Shown one piece after another: positions 55,204-64,000 of a stretch of 64,000 bases of DNA. Each line of letters opens with the position of its first letter. The stretch's first letter is position 1. The notes beneath the pieces are model-generated. The model saw nothing but the letters and a program-made list of their open reading frames with translations. It did no database searches and was not told where the DNA came from. A program made the position numbers and the translations under genes. Origin of the DNA: Novakomyces olei (taxonomy: Eukaryota; Ascomycota; Novakomycetes; Novakomycetales; Novakomycetaceae); assembly GCA_016906335.1 (NCBI GenBank), contig JADEYG010000004.1, forward strand, positions 285,001 to 349,000, in the 5' to 3' direction.

Positions 55204-58200
55204 ATGGCAAAGTACCGTCTACAGGCGTCTTGGCCGGACGGCCGAAGGTTCTTGATCCTAGCAAATCCTGATGAGCCTCTGCGCCACGTGCAGCAGGCGG
55301 TCGCGCTTCAATACTACAAGTTATACGCGGTGCCTCCGTAAGTTTGATCCTTAGCTTTCAGCGCCAAATGCTCTTTTGCTCCACTTGAATATTTTTTTGC
55401 CCTAATGCCCTTTAAATTTGATTCTTTTTAGACACGTTTCGTTAGAATGGCTGTGATATTTTGTAGCCGATCAATCATTTTCTACAAATCTTTCATTGTT
55501 TCCTCATATTTTAATTTCATTATATTTTCACTGAATCTGCTATTCTATTTTTTTCGTCTGACGATTAACATTGCAGACCGGAAATTGTTCGTTTGCGTGA
55601 TTCAAACAACAATGATTTGGACGCGGACTACTTGTGTGGAGATGTATTAGAGCCAAACGATGTTGTTCGCGTGTGCACAGGTATTATTATTGTCAAAAAA
55701 CAAAACTGGCTACCGTTAAACAATAATTAATGGAAAATCTACGCTTGTTGTTATCTGTATCTATATATAAATATACTAATATCTTTCAATGTGTATTTTC
55801 AACTTGTTTTATACGTTTCTGATGTGTACTTGACTTTTCTAACGTTTAGTGTCCGCACCTTCGTATACGGATTCGCCGATCCATCAAACGCAACAGCACC
55901 CTTATTCTTTTCCTGGGCAAACTTTCCCTCAGACGTTTCCTGCACAGCCGCAGCAGGGCCAGCCTCAACAGCATTTATGGGGTTTACAGACTGCGGCGCA
56001 GAGTACTCCAAACCTTAATGGCGAAACGTCAAGTCGTTCGCCATTAAAGCGAACGCTGTCGGAAAGTTCATTGCGTGAAGCTTCTTCAGAGCCTAATGAG
56101 CCCAATTCTCGGCCTGAAAAACCGGTTAAAGCACCGCGCATGAATGGTGCAAGTGCTCCAAAATCTGTTAAAGCTCAGGGCAAAACACCGGCGACGCCAG
56201 ATACACCTTCGAATGCAGGTAAACGTAAACGTGCCAATGCAGGAACCAAGTTGCAGCAGGCAGGCAAACCAGGAAATGAAGGAGATAATAAAGGAGGCAA
56301 AGAAGCAAAGGGAGTAAAACCCAGTAACGATGCTGGTAATACATCTGGTGAAACCGCTATTGCAGAAAGCAAAGCCATTGAGAACAAGCCTGGTGAAGGA
56401 AAAAAGAAGGGACCACAAGAAAAGAAGGCAATGTCGGCTCCGAGGCGGCGCAGTATTAAAGCTGCAGCTCCAGTGCCAGATAAGCCGCCCACTATACGAG
56501 TTTCTTCGCCTCTTGTGTCCTCGGAAACCCAGAAATCGCCTTTACCGAGTTCAGCAACAGCACAGCAGTCTAAGCCATTGGCCAATCCTGTCAGGCAAGA
56601 TAACGCTGTAGATGAAGCAAAAACTACAAATCCTGTTGCGGGTAAAACGGCGACTGCGAAGAACAGTACAAACATTGCCTCACAGTCTGCTAAAAGCGCA
56701 AGCAAACTGACAAGTGGGAAAGCTGCTACTAAATCTTCCACTACTGTCACTGCAAAACCCAGTGAACAGCAGTCTCGGGCCGTACAGCCTTCCCAAGCTC
56801 CTGCAGAATCATCAAGGGAACCGGTCAAGCCAACAACTCAATTCGTTAACTCTCGCTCTGAAAATAATAAACCAGATATTGGCCGTGAAGCTCAGCCAAA
56901 GTCGGCTCGGAACCCCTCACAGGCAACTCGGCCAGGCGGCGCACATAAACTAGCACCTTCTTCACCAGCCAAGCAGACCTCATCTGGCCCCCAAAAAGGG
57001 TCTCCTTCTGGTCCTGAGCGCGTAGTTCCAGGGGAAAAAGGGCTGTCGAGCCCTTCAGATAGTTCTTCGTACGAATCTTCTTTGTCTGATTCATCACTTT
57101 CTGCCTCGGAAGGCAATAGCGATTCAGATTCGGAAGGGAAAAATGTAAAATTTGACGCGAGTGCTGATAAAGCGCAAGGCACGAATACGGCACGTGTCGG
57201 TAAAGAATACCCTGACCACCGGCCTAGCCCTACCAAAAATGTCGACAGCACACATAAAACTTTTGATTTGTCTGTAAATACTACAAATTCAAATTCGTCT
57301 GACCGATCGTCGTCTGACCGATCGTCGTCTGATCATTCGTCGTCTGATCATTCGTCGTCTGATCATTCGTCGTCTGATCATTCGTCGTCTGATCATTCGT
57401 CGTCTAATCATTCCTCTTCTAACGGTCAAGGTCAAGAGCCGTCGGGTTCTGCCACTCAATCACACTCTATTATTAAAGCTCCTTCGCCCTCTTCAAAGCT
57501 CGAGGCGCCTTCTGCTTTCTCCGATAGCGAAGCCCCGAAATCAGAAGCCTCTCAGCACACGGCAGGCCATGGACAGAGCCACAGGCACAATGATATTTCT
57601 ACAAGTGACCTGAGTGGCAGTGACGACAGCAGTGACCAAGACTCGACAGGCAGAGCCAGCGCTGGCAGTGCTGAAAGCACAAGCAGCAGTAATGGAGGCG
57701 ATTATCCAGAGACGGCTGCACTTGTAGCAAGGCAGGCGACTCGCAGAGAAAGGCAGCCTTCAATTGCCTTACAGGCCCAGCGAGATTTAGAGCATGCAAA
57801 GCTGCCTGTAAAAATTGCTGCACCGAGTCCATTGAGCACACAGCCAGAGAATACACTGCCCGGCTCTCCGTCGAGTGCTGCTCTAAGGAGCCGAGTAGGG
57901 TTGAGTCAGATGGCCAAAACGTTTACGCCACGTGTTCATGAGGCTGGAGCTGTTTGGCAGAGTCAATTGCCTCAGTTTGGTCTGTCTAATGGAGTGGAAA
58001 AGGAGGCAGCGAGTAGCGTTGGAGGCGACGATAGCAGTAGCGAGAGTTCTGGAACGGAAGACGATGAAGGCGACACTTCAGACTCGTCTAATGCACCAAT
58101 GAAAAACTCGGCAATTGATCCGTCACTGCTGGCAGAACGCAAGTCCTCACGGAAAAAGAGAGCTAGTATGCGAGGGCTTTTAAAACGGGCCGCCGTTTAG
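55204..58200 (+). CDS. Net1/Dnt1-like nucleolar protein with ubiquitin-like N-terminus
   Basis: Three exons, 55204-55337, 55577-55680 and 55850-58200, give about 862 aa. The first two exons encode a small beta-grasp domain: MAKYRLQASWPDGRRFLIL, then PEIVRLRDSNNNDLDADYL and DVLEPNDVVRV. This pattern (EIh.L.D..G.DLD.D....DVh...h.VRV) matches the N-terminus of yeast Net1/Tof2 and the Cdc14-binding family that includes S. pombe Dnt1. The remainder is disordered, rich in Ser, Lys, Pro and Ala, with acidic Ser stretches, SSDH repeats (57296-57420), and a basic end (RKKRASMRGLLKRAA). By analogy it may sit in the nucleolus, hold Cdc14-type phosphatase and aid rDNA silencing; that role is an inference. 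The tail is too low in complexity to help. Confidence 0.75.
57296..57420 (+). repeat. 15-bp coding minisatellite (SSDHS-type) in the Net1-like gene
   Basis: About eight near-identical 15-bp units (tcgtctgatcattcg and variants) encode SSDRS/SSDHS/SSNHS. Confidence 0.93.
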
Positions 58201-58584
58201 CTGAATCCCTGAATTTCCGGCTGTTTGTCTACTTTTTTTCGGTGCCTGTTTGTTGTATATGCGTCCGCAGAAGAGCTGAATAGTGACTTGAAGGGGACGC
58301 GTGAGCGTAGCGCTCAATGCGCGCTGTACGCTGTCCCCGACCAGTGTCGTCGCTGTGCCGTGTGCTTGAGCCACTCGTGTAGTTAGGTTTATTACTTGTA
58401 TCAGTACTATAATAAAATATGGATAGGGTTAGTCGGGTCGACTAACAATAAAAGATAGGGTTAGTCTTAAACAGTAATAATATATATGGATCGACTGCCA
58501 ACCATTTATATACGTATGTATATTATAAATCATTTTTGGCAAATATACTACTCTTAATATATGGCGGGCGAGTAATCAAGTCAC
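58201..58584. other. Spacer with a possible minus-strand exon
   Basis: About 380 bp between the Net1-like stop and the thioesterase start. Its left half is GC-rich. On the minus strand a 64-codon frame (58374-58180) has a GTG, not an ATG, at its 5' end; an acceptor-like CCTAACTACACGAG precedes it directly. It overlaps the end of the Net1-like gene by 21 bp. Two gatagggttagt strings lie at about 58422 and 58454. Confidence 0.4.
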
Positions 58585-59995
58585 ATGGAGGAGGTACTGG
58601 CTCTAAGGCCGATAGCCGAGGACGCGTTTGAAAGCGTGCAGCCGCCGTGGCATCCGAAGGGAGCACGAGGAATCTTTGGCGGACATGTAGTCGGGTAAGT
58701 AAGCAACAAAAGACTTTGGCTAATGTACGAGTCAAGCTTTAGCTGCCGCGTACAAAACAGTGGAAGCACAGTTTAGTGTAAACTCGGTAAGGTTTTGTAG
58801 CTTCGAGTCCAATTGATATGGGCAGGTGTTTGGGAAATTAAGAATTTGCGATTTTTTTTTCTTTTTTTTTTTTGACATTGAGCCTTTTTTTTGTTTGATG
58901 GCGTTTGCGGTTTAGTATTCCGTTGGTTTTTCTCATTATTCTTGTCGTTTATTGTTGTTAATTTCTGTTATACCCTCCGCTTCTCTGCCCTTTATACACG
59001 ACTAATGTTTAGCTTCACTGCTCTTTCCTTTTGGCCGGTAGAAGCGATCTGCCTTTGCAGTATCGCGTCAGACGCGTTCGCGACGGAAGAGTAAGCCTCT
59101 TGGCTCTCTAAACTAACAGGCAGTCCACGTGCTTGCGCTATGTGAGAGTTTTGCAGGGTGATAATGTTATTTTTGCAATGCTGGCTTCGTTTGTTATGGA
59201 AAGCGAGTACGGAGCGCAAGTTATGCATACGGCCACAATGCCGGATGTTCCGCCCCCTGAAGATTGTATGGCCGGGATTTATTACATTACACGTTAATTT
59301 ACTCTCAGTTTTGGGATTTGGTTTGGTTTTTTCATTTTCGTTTTTATTTAACTTGATTTAATTTAATTTAATTTAATTTGATTTAATTTGATTTAATTTT
59401 ATTTTATTTTATTTTATTTTATTTTATTTTATTTTATTTTATTTTATTTTATTTTATTTTATTTTATTTTATTTTATTTTATTTTATTTTATTTTATTTT
59501 ATTTTATTTTATTTTATTTTATTTTATTTTATTTTATTTTTAATTGCTCTTTTATTTTAATGTTAATAATTCATAGGCAAAGATCTGGACTCGGCAGACA
59601 CAGCGAGACAGGCTTTACATGAACGAAAGGCAGTTCCAATGAGTGGGAAAGAGCGATGTCTCTGGGTCAAAGCCATTGGCCCTTTATCCGGATCAAGGGC
59701 CCACTGCGAGGCTATTGCCTATATGTCGGACAGTGCTCTTTTATTCACGGTGCCTTTTGCAAGTAAAACACCCTATGAAGAAATTGCCATGGTAGCCTCC
59801 CTCGATCATACTGTACACTTCCATGCTGCAAATGTGCGAGCAGACGAATGGTTTTTGATGCAAACTTGCTCGCCCTGGGCTAATAGAGGCCGAGGTTTGG
59901 TGGACGCAAGGCTTTTCACTAAAGACGGGCGCCTTGTCGCCAGTGTTCGGCAAGAGGGAGTAGTACGACGACGGAAAGATAAGGGGAAATTGTGA
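58585..59995 (+). CDS. tes1: Acyl-CoA thioesterase II (Tes1/ACOT8-like)
   Basis: Five exons, 58585-58694, 58732-58786, 59013-59090, 59124-59265 and 59577-59995, give about 267 aa, somewhat short for the family (about 320-350). The joins restore GARGIFGGHVVG|QALAAAYKTV, S|LHCSFLLAGRSDLPLQYRV, RRVRDGR|STCLRYV and GDNVIFAMLASF. The second hotdog has MVASLDHTVHFHAANVRADEW and WANRGRGLVDARLFTKDG with VASVRQEGVVR. Double-hotdog thioesterases of this type hydrolyse acyl-CoAs, usually in peroxisomes. The C-terminus is KGKL, close to but not a canonical SKL signal. Intron 1 is 37 nt; intron 4 holds a long ATTTT satellite. Confidence 0.92.
59352..59540. repeat. (ATTTT)n pentanucleotide satellite inside a tes1 intron
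   Basis: Pure ATTTT units from about 59391 to 59540 (about 30 copies), preceded by degenerate ATTTA/ATTTG units. It fills most of the 311-nt intron 4 of the thioesterase gene. Confidence 0.97.
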
Positions 59996-61901
59996 AAGCT
60001 GGCAAGCAAGATTGTATTTTACCTTGGATAAGTGCACGGATACGCGTTGATCAAGTGTATATTATCCCATCATTGCTAGTAAAATCGGGCAAACGTTGTT
60101 CATCTTTTGTGCGCCCGGATACTAGTTTGAATGGGCTGTGGTAGACGGGGTTCATTGACGTTAACCCTAACTCTGGTAATGTACCAATCGACGCAGATAG
60201 TAATATATTATTACCATTGACTTTCGTCAGTGCATTTGTAGTTGAAGGCTTTTTCACAATGGTTTTGAAATATCTGGTTAATATTTTTATTTACAATCTC
60301 AATAAAATTGTTTGTCAGCATAGTTGTTTGTCAGCATAGAGTCTGACGTATCATTTACGCTATCAAAATAAAACCAATTACTAATGATTAGCAGAGAGCA
60401 AATCCATTATCTGCGAGTAAATCGCGATCAGCATATTAATAATCATGTATGATCCGGAAAATTTTTTATTTCATTGCACTCATTGAGGCATCGACGCCAA
60501 ATTTCAATTGATAGATAGAGCCGCAGCTCGGCTTATCATCAGACTCGTATAGAGCATGAGATAAGACAGATTTGAATTTATCAGTCTACAACTTTGTCGG
60601 TACAATCCGTGGTAACTCGTGATGCGGGAGATAAACACTTTCTCACCAGAGACAATTCTGAATAAGATGCTAAAACTAATACTTGTTACGTTGTCTTACA
60701 TAATGGCTGGCAAAAAATAATTGTCTGATTTTTGTAAGAAACGAGCGCCACTGTAGATCAAGAAAGCCAAAAAAAATAGAAATATTTACACGCGCTACCA
60801 AATTTTCGTTTTCAAAGATTAGATAATACAGTGCAACATGATAGAAATCGTAATATGTAAATCATCAATGCTCCAGAATAGGATATTTATAGAACTATTA
60901 TGTACGCATATCTTCCAGACTTTTTTGAACCAGTGGTTCAAACCGGCGGTTCAGCTCCGTATGCTCGAAACTAGCGAGAATATCTCGCAATCGACGTAAA
61001 TGGAAGCATACTACTTCTATGCTACTCGTAGTTTATTGGCTAATCACTAAAGCGGCGGTTATCTTATGTAATACTTTTAATATCTGTGGCCAATCGGAAG
61101 ATGGAGATTATTGATTATTTTCAATGCTCGCACTTGTTCGAGAACAACGTCCACGAAAACTCGGTTAAAATTATATGAGAAAGCAATGCATTATCAAGAA
61201 TTACGCATAGCAGCGTCATTATGCATTACTCCATATGGCTATCCGCCGCTTACTCTATGCATAATCGTCTACTCTATGCGTAGTCGTCCTTGAACCCCAC
61301 ATGCTCGGTACCTTTTCTTTGTGTAACATGACTCCTTGACCACGATAGGTATTAGGCCTTGCCACCAAATGAAAATGTTTGCGTCTTGGGAATATGTAGT
61401 GATTAATGCTTAATGCCATTGGCACTCAAGTCTACCGATAATAGCTATTAGAGCGGAATGCACCAAGCCAATTTCTGTAGAACAGCAAGAGACAGACTCT
61501 CCGTCTCGCGAATTGAAGAATCACCACTCTTGCTTGCCTCTCACGTGATCGGCAAATTTAGACAGTGCGTAAAATAAAAGAAGGGCTCGAATAGCCCTTC
61601 GTGGCGATTACTAGTTTGGGACGCGCGCTATCAGGGAAAAATTTCTAGGGTTTGGTCTCGAGATAAACGGGGCAGGTAAAGTGTACGGGTCGAGCGTAAT
61701 GTACTATAAATGGAGTGAGCATACGCTCGAACCGAGCAAGCAGCGATCAGTGCAAGGCCCTTAAAGCACAATCAAAAGAGGACAGTCTATTTTCATTTGA
61801 AAAGGAACAGACGCCTCCCAAGAATTATTTCAAGAATTATTGGCTGAAACCAACAACTGCTCACTCAGCAAAGCAATCTAAAGCCACGAGCAAACGAGAG
61901 T
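59996..61901. promoter_or_regulatory. 1.9-kb intergenic region upstream of the peptide transporter gene
   Basis: The longest gap between supported genes. It has no long open frame, no satellite and no convincing RNA gene. Small features are a direct repeat attgtttgtcagcatag at 60307-60340 (two copies), ctctatgc(a/g)taatcgtc copies at 61252-61285, and a TATA box-like tactataaatgg at about 61700, some 200 bp before the start codon. The length fits an extended regulated promoter, as is common for nitrogen-controlled peptide transporters, but no binding sites are assigned. Confidence 0.5.
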
Positions 61902-63800
61902 ATGGCGGCCCCAAGTATTGCCGCTGGGGACATTGTCGCCTTTGCCGTTGATAATATCGGGGAGCAGGAGAAAAAGAACGGGCCAATTGGAGTGGAGCAT
62001 GGCAGCCAGGACCGTGGACTCAAGGACTCTAATATTATAACGAGCGTGAATTCAAAGCTGAGCGGAGAAGAGGTCGGCACTGTAGACCAAGCGTATGGCG
62101 GAGCTTTCAGCCATTACACCAAGCCCACGGATGAAGAGATGGAGACTCTGCGCCGAGTGGCAGGCACTATTCCCTGGCTCGCCTTTACCGTTGGATTCGT
62201 GGAGCTGTGTGAGCGCTTCTCCTACTATGGTACGACCCAGGTATTTGTTAATTTTATCCAAAATCCTCTGCCCCCCGGATCGAGAACTGGAGCAAATCAC
62301 CTTACGCCCGATATTGTTGCCGGTGCTCTGGGCCAGGGTCAAAGAGCCTCGACAGGACTGACAACCTTTAACGCCTTTTGGACGTATGTAACGCCCGTCA
62401 TAGGTGCTTATGTGGCCGATACCTACTGGGGCCGGTACCGCACAATTCAATGGTCGTGTTTACTTTCGCTTCTCGGTCATGTGCTGCTGATCATCTCGGC
62501 TATCCCCACCGTCCTTGACCGGGGCACTGGAGCCCTTGGCTGTTTTGTTGTGGGCATTATTCTTATGGGCACGGGTACTGGAGGATTCAAGAGTAATATC
62601 TCTCCGCTTATCGCCGAGCAGTATGATGCTCCCTTTCACGTGAAGACCCTAAAGTCCGGGGAACGTGTTGTCGTTGACCCGTACATGACCGTTTCCAGTA
62701 TGTACATGTGGTTCTATCTCTTTATCAACGTCGGAGCTGTCGTTGGCCAAGTTGGTATGGTGTATGCGGAAAAGTATGTCGGCTTTTGGCTCTCGTACTT
62801 GTTGCCCACGTGTATGTTTTCCCTGTGCCCACTGGTCTTGTATCTTTTCAAGGGCAGATATACACAGAGCAAACCCAGTAGCAGTGCAATTTCCAAGGCG
62901 ATTCGTGTCATTCGAATGTGCTTGAAAGGACGATTTTCTTGGAACCCGTATCGATTTTGGAAAAACCTTCACGCTCCAGACTTTTGGGATGCCGCCAAGC
63001 CGAGTCTTATGGCCGCTGTGCCTCCTTTTGTGACGTGGGATGATGTGTGGGTCGGCGAAGTTCGTCGAGGTGTGAAGGCCTGCAACACGTTTTACTGGAC
63101 GCCACTGTATTGGGTCGCGTACAATCAGCTCATCAACAATCTCGTTTCTCAGGCCGCGGTTATGGAACGAAATGGAGTCCCCAACGATCTTATCAGCAAT
63201 CTTGATCCTATTGCTCTCATTATCTTTATCCCCATCTGCGACCGTATCGTTTACCCTTTCCTCCGCACTCGCCGTATCCGATTCTCTCCAATCAAGCGCA
63301 TTTATTCCGGGTTTTTCCTGGCCTGTAGTGCCATGATTTGGGCCTGTGTTATCCAGTACTTCATTTATCAAAAGAGTGAATGCGGCCGATACGCGAGCGG
63401 CGAAGACTGTGCACCTGCAAACATCAACATGTGGACACAGACGGGCTCATACGTGCTGATCGCCTTCTCTGAGATTTTTACCTCTATCACTGGTCTCGAG
63501 TATGCTTTTACCAAGGCTCCTGTCAATATGCGCTCCGTAGTTCAGTCTATTAATCTGCTGATGACGGCTATTGCCAATGCCATCAACCAGGCACTTGTTG
63601 CTCTTTCCGCCGATCCGTTGCTCGTTGTTAATTACGGAGTTGTTGCGGGTCTTTCTTTCATTGGCGGTGTCGGATTCTTCCTTTCCTTCCGCCAAATGGA
63701 CAAGGAGGAAGATAGCCTGAACAAGCTGTCTGAAATGAGTCAATCCGGGATCAATCGCCCGACGGACGAGGAGTCCTCCGTCGATACAGAGAAGAAGTAG
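61902..63800 (+). CDS. ptr2: Di/tripeptide transporter, PTR2/POT family
   Basis: A single exon of 632 aa. The cytosolic N-terminus is about 85 residues. Family signatures follow: FVELCERFSYYG (the ERFxYYG helix 1 motif, ExxER-like), GAYVADTYWGRYRTI (PTR2 signature 1), GTGTGGFKSNISPL, and MWFYLFINVGAVVGQ (FYxxINVG). Membrane helices total about twelve, with a cytosolic insertion near residues 320-380. The second half has FYWTPLYWVAYNQL, ITGLEYAFTKAPVNMRSVVQ and ALSADPLLVVNYG. The tail is hydrophilic. It would import di- and tripeptides with protons across the plasma membrane. The ATG at 61902 is the first in frame after a stretch without a TATA box closer than 200 bp. The coding bias is stronger than in neighbours. 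Confidence 0.96.
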   Translation: MAAPSIAAGDIVAFAVDNIGEQEKKNGPIGVEHGSQDRGLKDSNIITSVNSKLSGEEVGTVDQAYGGAFSHYTKPTDEEMETLRRVAGTIPWLAFTVGFVELCERFSYYGTTQVFVNFIQNPLPPGSRTGANHLTPDIVAGALGQGQRASTGLTTFNAFWTYVTPVIGAYVADTYWGRYRTIQWSCLLSLLGHVLLIISAIPTVLDRGTGALGCFVVGIILMGTGTGGFKSNISPLIAEQYDAPFHVKTLKSGERVVVDPYMTVSSMYMWFYLFINVGAVVGQVGMVYAEKYVGFWLSYLLPTCMFSLCPLVLYLFKGRYTQSKPSSSAISKAIRVIRMCLKGRFSWNPYRFWKNLHAPDFWDAAKPSLMAAVPPFVTWDDVWVGEVRRGVKACNTFYWTPLYWVAYNQLINNLVSQAAVMERNGVPNDLISNLDPIALIIFIPICDRIVYPFLRTRRIRFSPIKRIYSGFFLACSAMIWACVIQYFIYQKSECGRYASGEDCAPANINMWTQTGSYVLIAFSEIFTSITGLEYAFTKAPVNMRSVVQSINLLMTAIANAINQALVALSADPLLVVNYGVVAGLSFIGGVGFFLSFRQMDKEEDSLNKLSEMSQSGINRPTDEESSVDTEKK

Positions 63801-64000
63801 GAATAAAGTAGGATCAGGGGAAAAGGGAGGTCCAAAAATGGATGGATGGGTGGGTGGATGGATGGACACGAAAAGCCAAGGAAGATATTGTTTTGTATAT
63901 AGTTTTTTTGAGAAAAACTTTACCGTGTTAGCGTAATAAATACTAAATTTTGGAAATAAACCAATTTGAAACCGAAACCTTAAAAGACGGTGACCCTTTG
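63801..64000. other. 3' flank with an (ATGG)n run
   Basis: Downstream of the transporter gene there is a short atggatggatgggtggg run (about 63838-63866), then AT-rich sequence with aataaa-like signals near 63936 and 63954. No gene was seen to the window end. Confidence 0.6.

Noticed and set aside
56175-56828. 217-codon minus-strand open frame inside the Net1-like gene
   Set aside because: It arises from the Ser/Lys/Ala-biased composition of the plus-strand gene. Its hydrophobic content has no family signature.
58240-58330. GC-rich inverted-looking segment after the Net1-like gene (ggggacgcgtgagcg ... gtcccc)
   Set aside because: The pairing is imperfect beyond the outer six bases. It is better explained as a GC-rich 3' flank or a possible minus-strand exon than as a structured RNA.
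60925-60960. Doubled ggttcaaaccggcggttcag string
   Set aside because: It looks like a T-arm B box, but there is no D arm or acceptor stem at proper spacing on either strand.

Overview
This window is nuclear DNA of a fungus, most likely an ascomycete. Housekeeping genes for eIF4A, EF-2, RFC, CPSF, FACT, calnexin and capping protein lie close together on both strands. They are broken by short spliceosomal introns and separated by AT-rich spacers full of microsatellites. There is no prokaryotic signature. I found no transposon, virus-like element, rRNA or convincing tRNA. The best lineage clue is one gene that joins DNA polymerase eta to an Eco1-type cohesin acetyltransferase, the arrangement known from Schizosaccharomyces pombe Eso1. 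This suggests affinity to Taphrinomycotina, but it is an inference from one character.

Layout, left to right. 1-5.7 kb: the 3' end of an unknown gene, a coiled-coil protein and calnexin. 6-12.2 kb: RFC subunit 2, eIF4A, an Mde1-type methionine-salvage dehydratase and an F-box/JmjC protein. 12.5-18.2 kb: a Dsc4-like membrane protein, a Tgl2-like lipase and elongation factor 2. 18.8-27 kb: an arrestin-related adaptor, a Ser/Thr-rich secreted protein, an MFS transporter and F-actin capping protein beta. 27-37 kb: the CPSF160 homologue Cft1 and the Fun30 remodeller. 38-45 kb: Tos1-type cell-wall protein, the Pol eta-Eco1 fusion and Pex13. 45-54.7 kb: a hypothetical protein, hexose-6-phosphate epimerase, methylmalonate-semialdehyde dehydrogenase, FACT subunit Pob3 and an Slx9-like protein. 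55-64 kb: a Net1/Dnt1-like nucleolar protein, acyl-CoA thioesterase and a PTR2 peptide transporter.

Most gene models below are spliced. Exon joins were worked out by hand from reading phase, conserved family residues and splice sites. The introns share a style: donors GTAAGT/GTATGT/GTACGT, and a CTAAC, CTAAT or CTGAC branch motif usually only about 4-10 bases before the acceptor AG. Several introns are only 35-37 nt. In two genes (EF-2 and capping protein beta) the start codon stands alone in its own coding exon. One intron is GC-AG.

Functionally the window is a normal mix rather than a cluster. Loose themes are chromatin and replication (Rfc2, Fun30, Pob3, Pol eta-Eco1, Net1-like), translation (eIF4A, EF-2, Slx9-like), secretory and membrane traffic (calnexin, Dsc4-like, arrestin), the peroxisome (Pex13, acyl-CoA thioesterase) and small-molecule metabolism. 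Many proteins carry in-frame minisatellite expansions, and the spacers carry long pure microsatellites, so replication slippage seems to have shaped this genome strongly.
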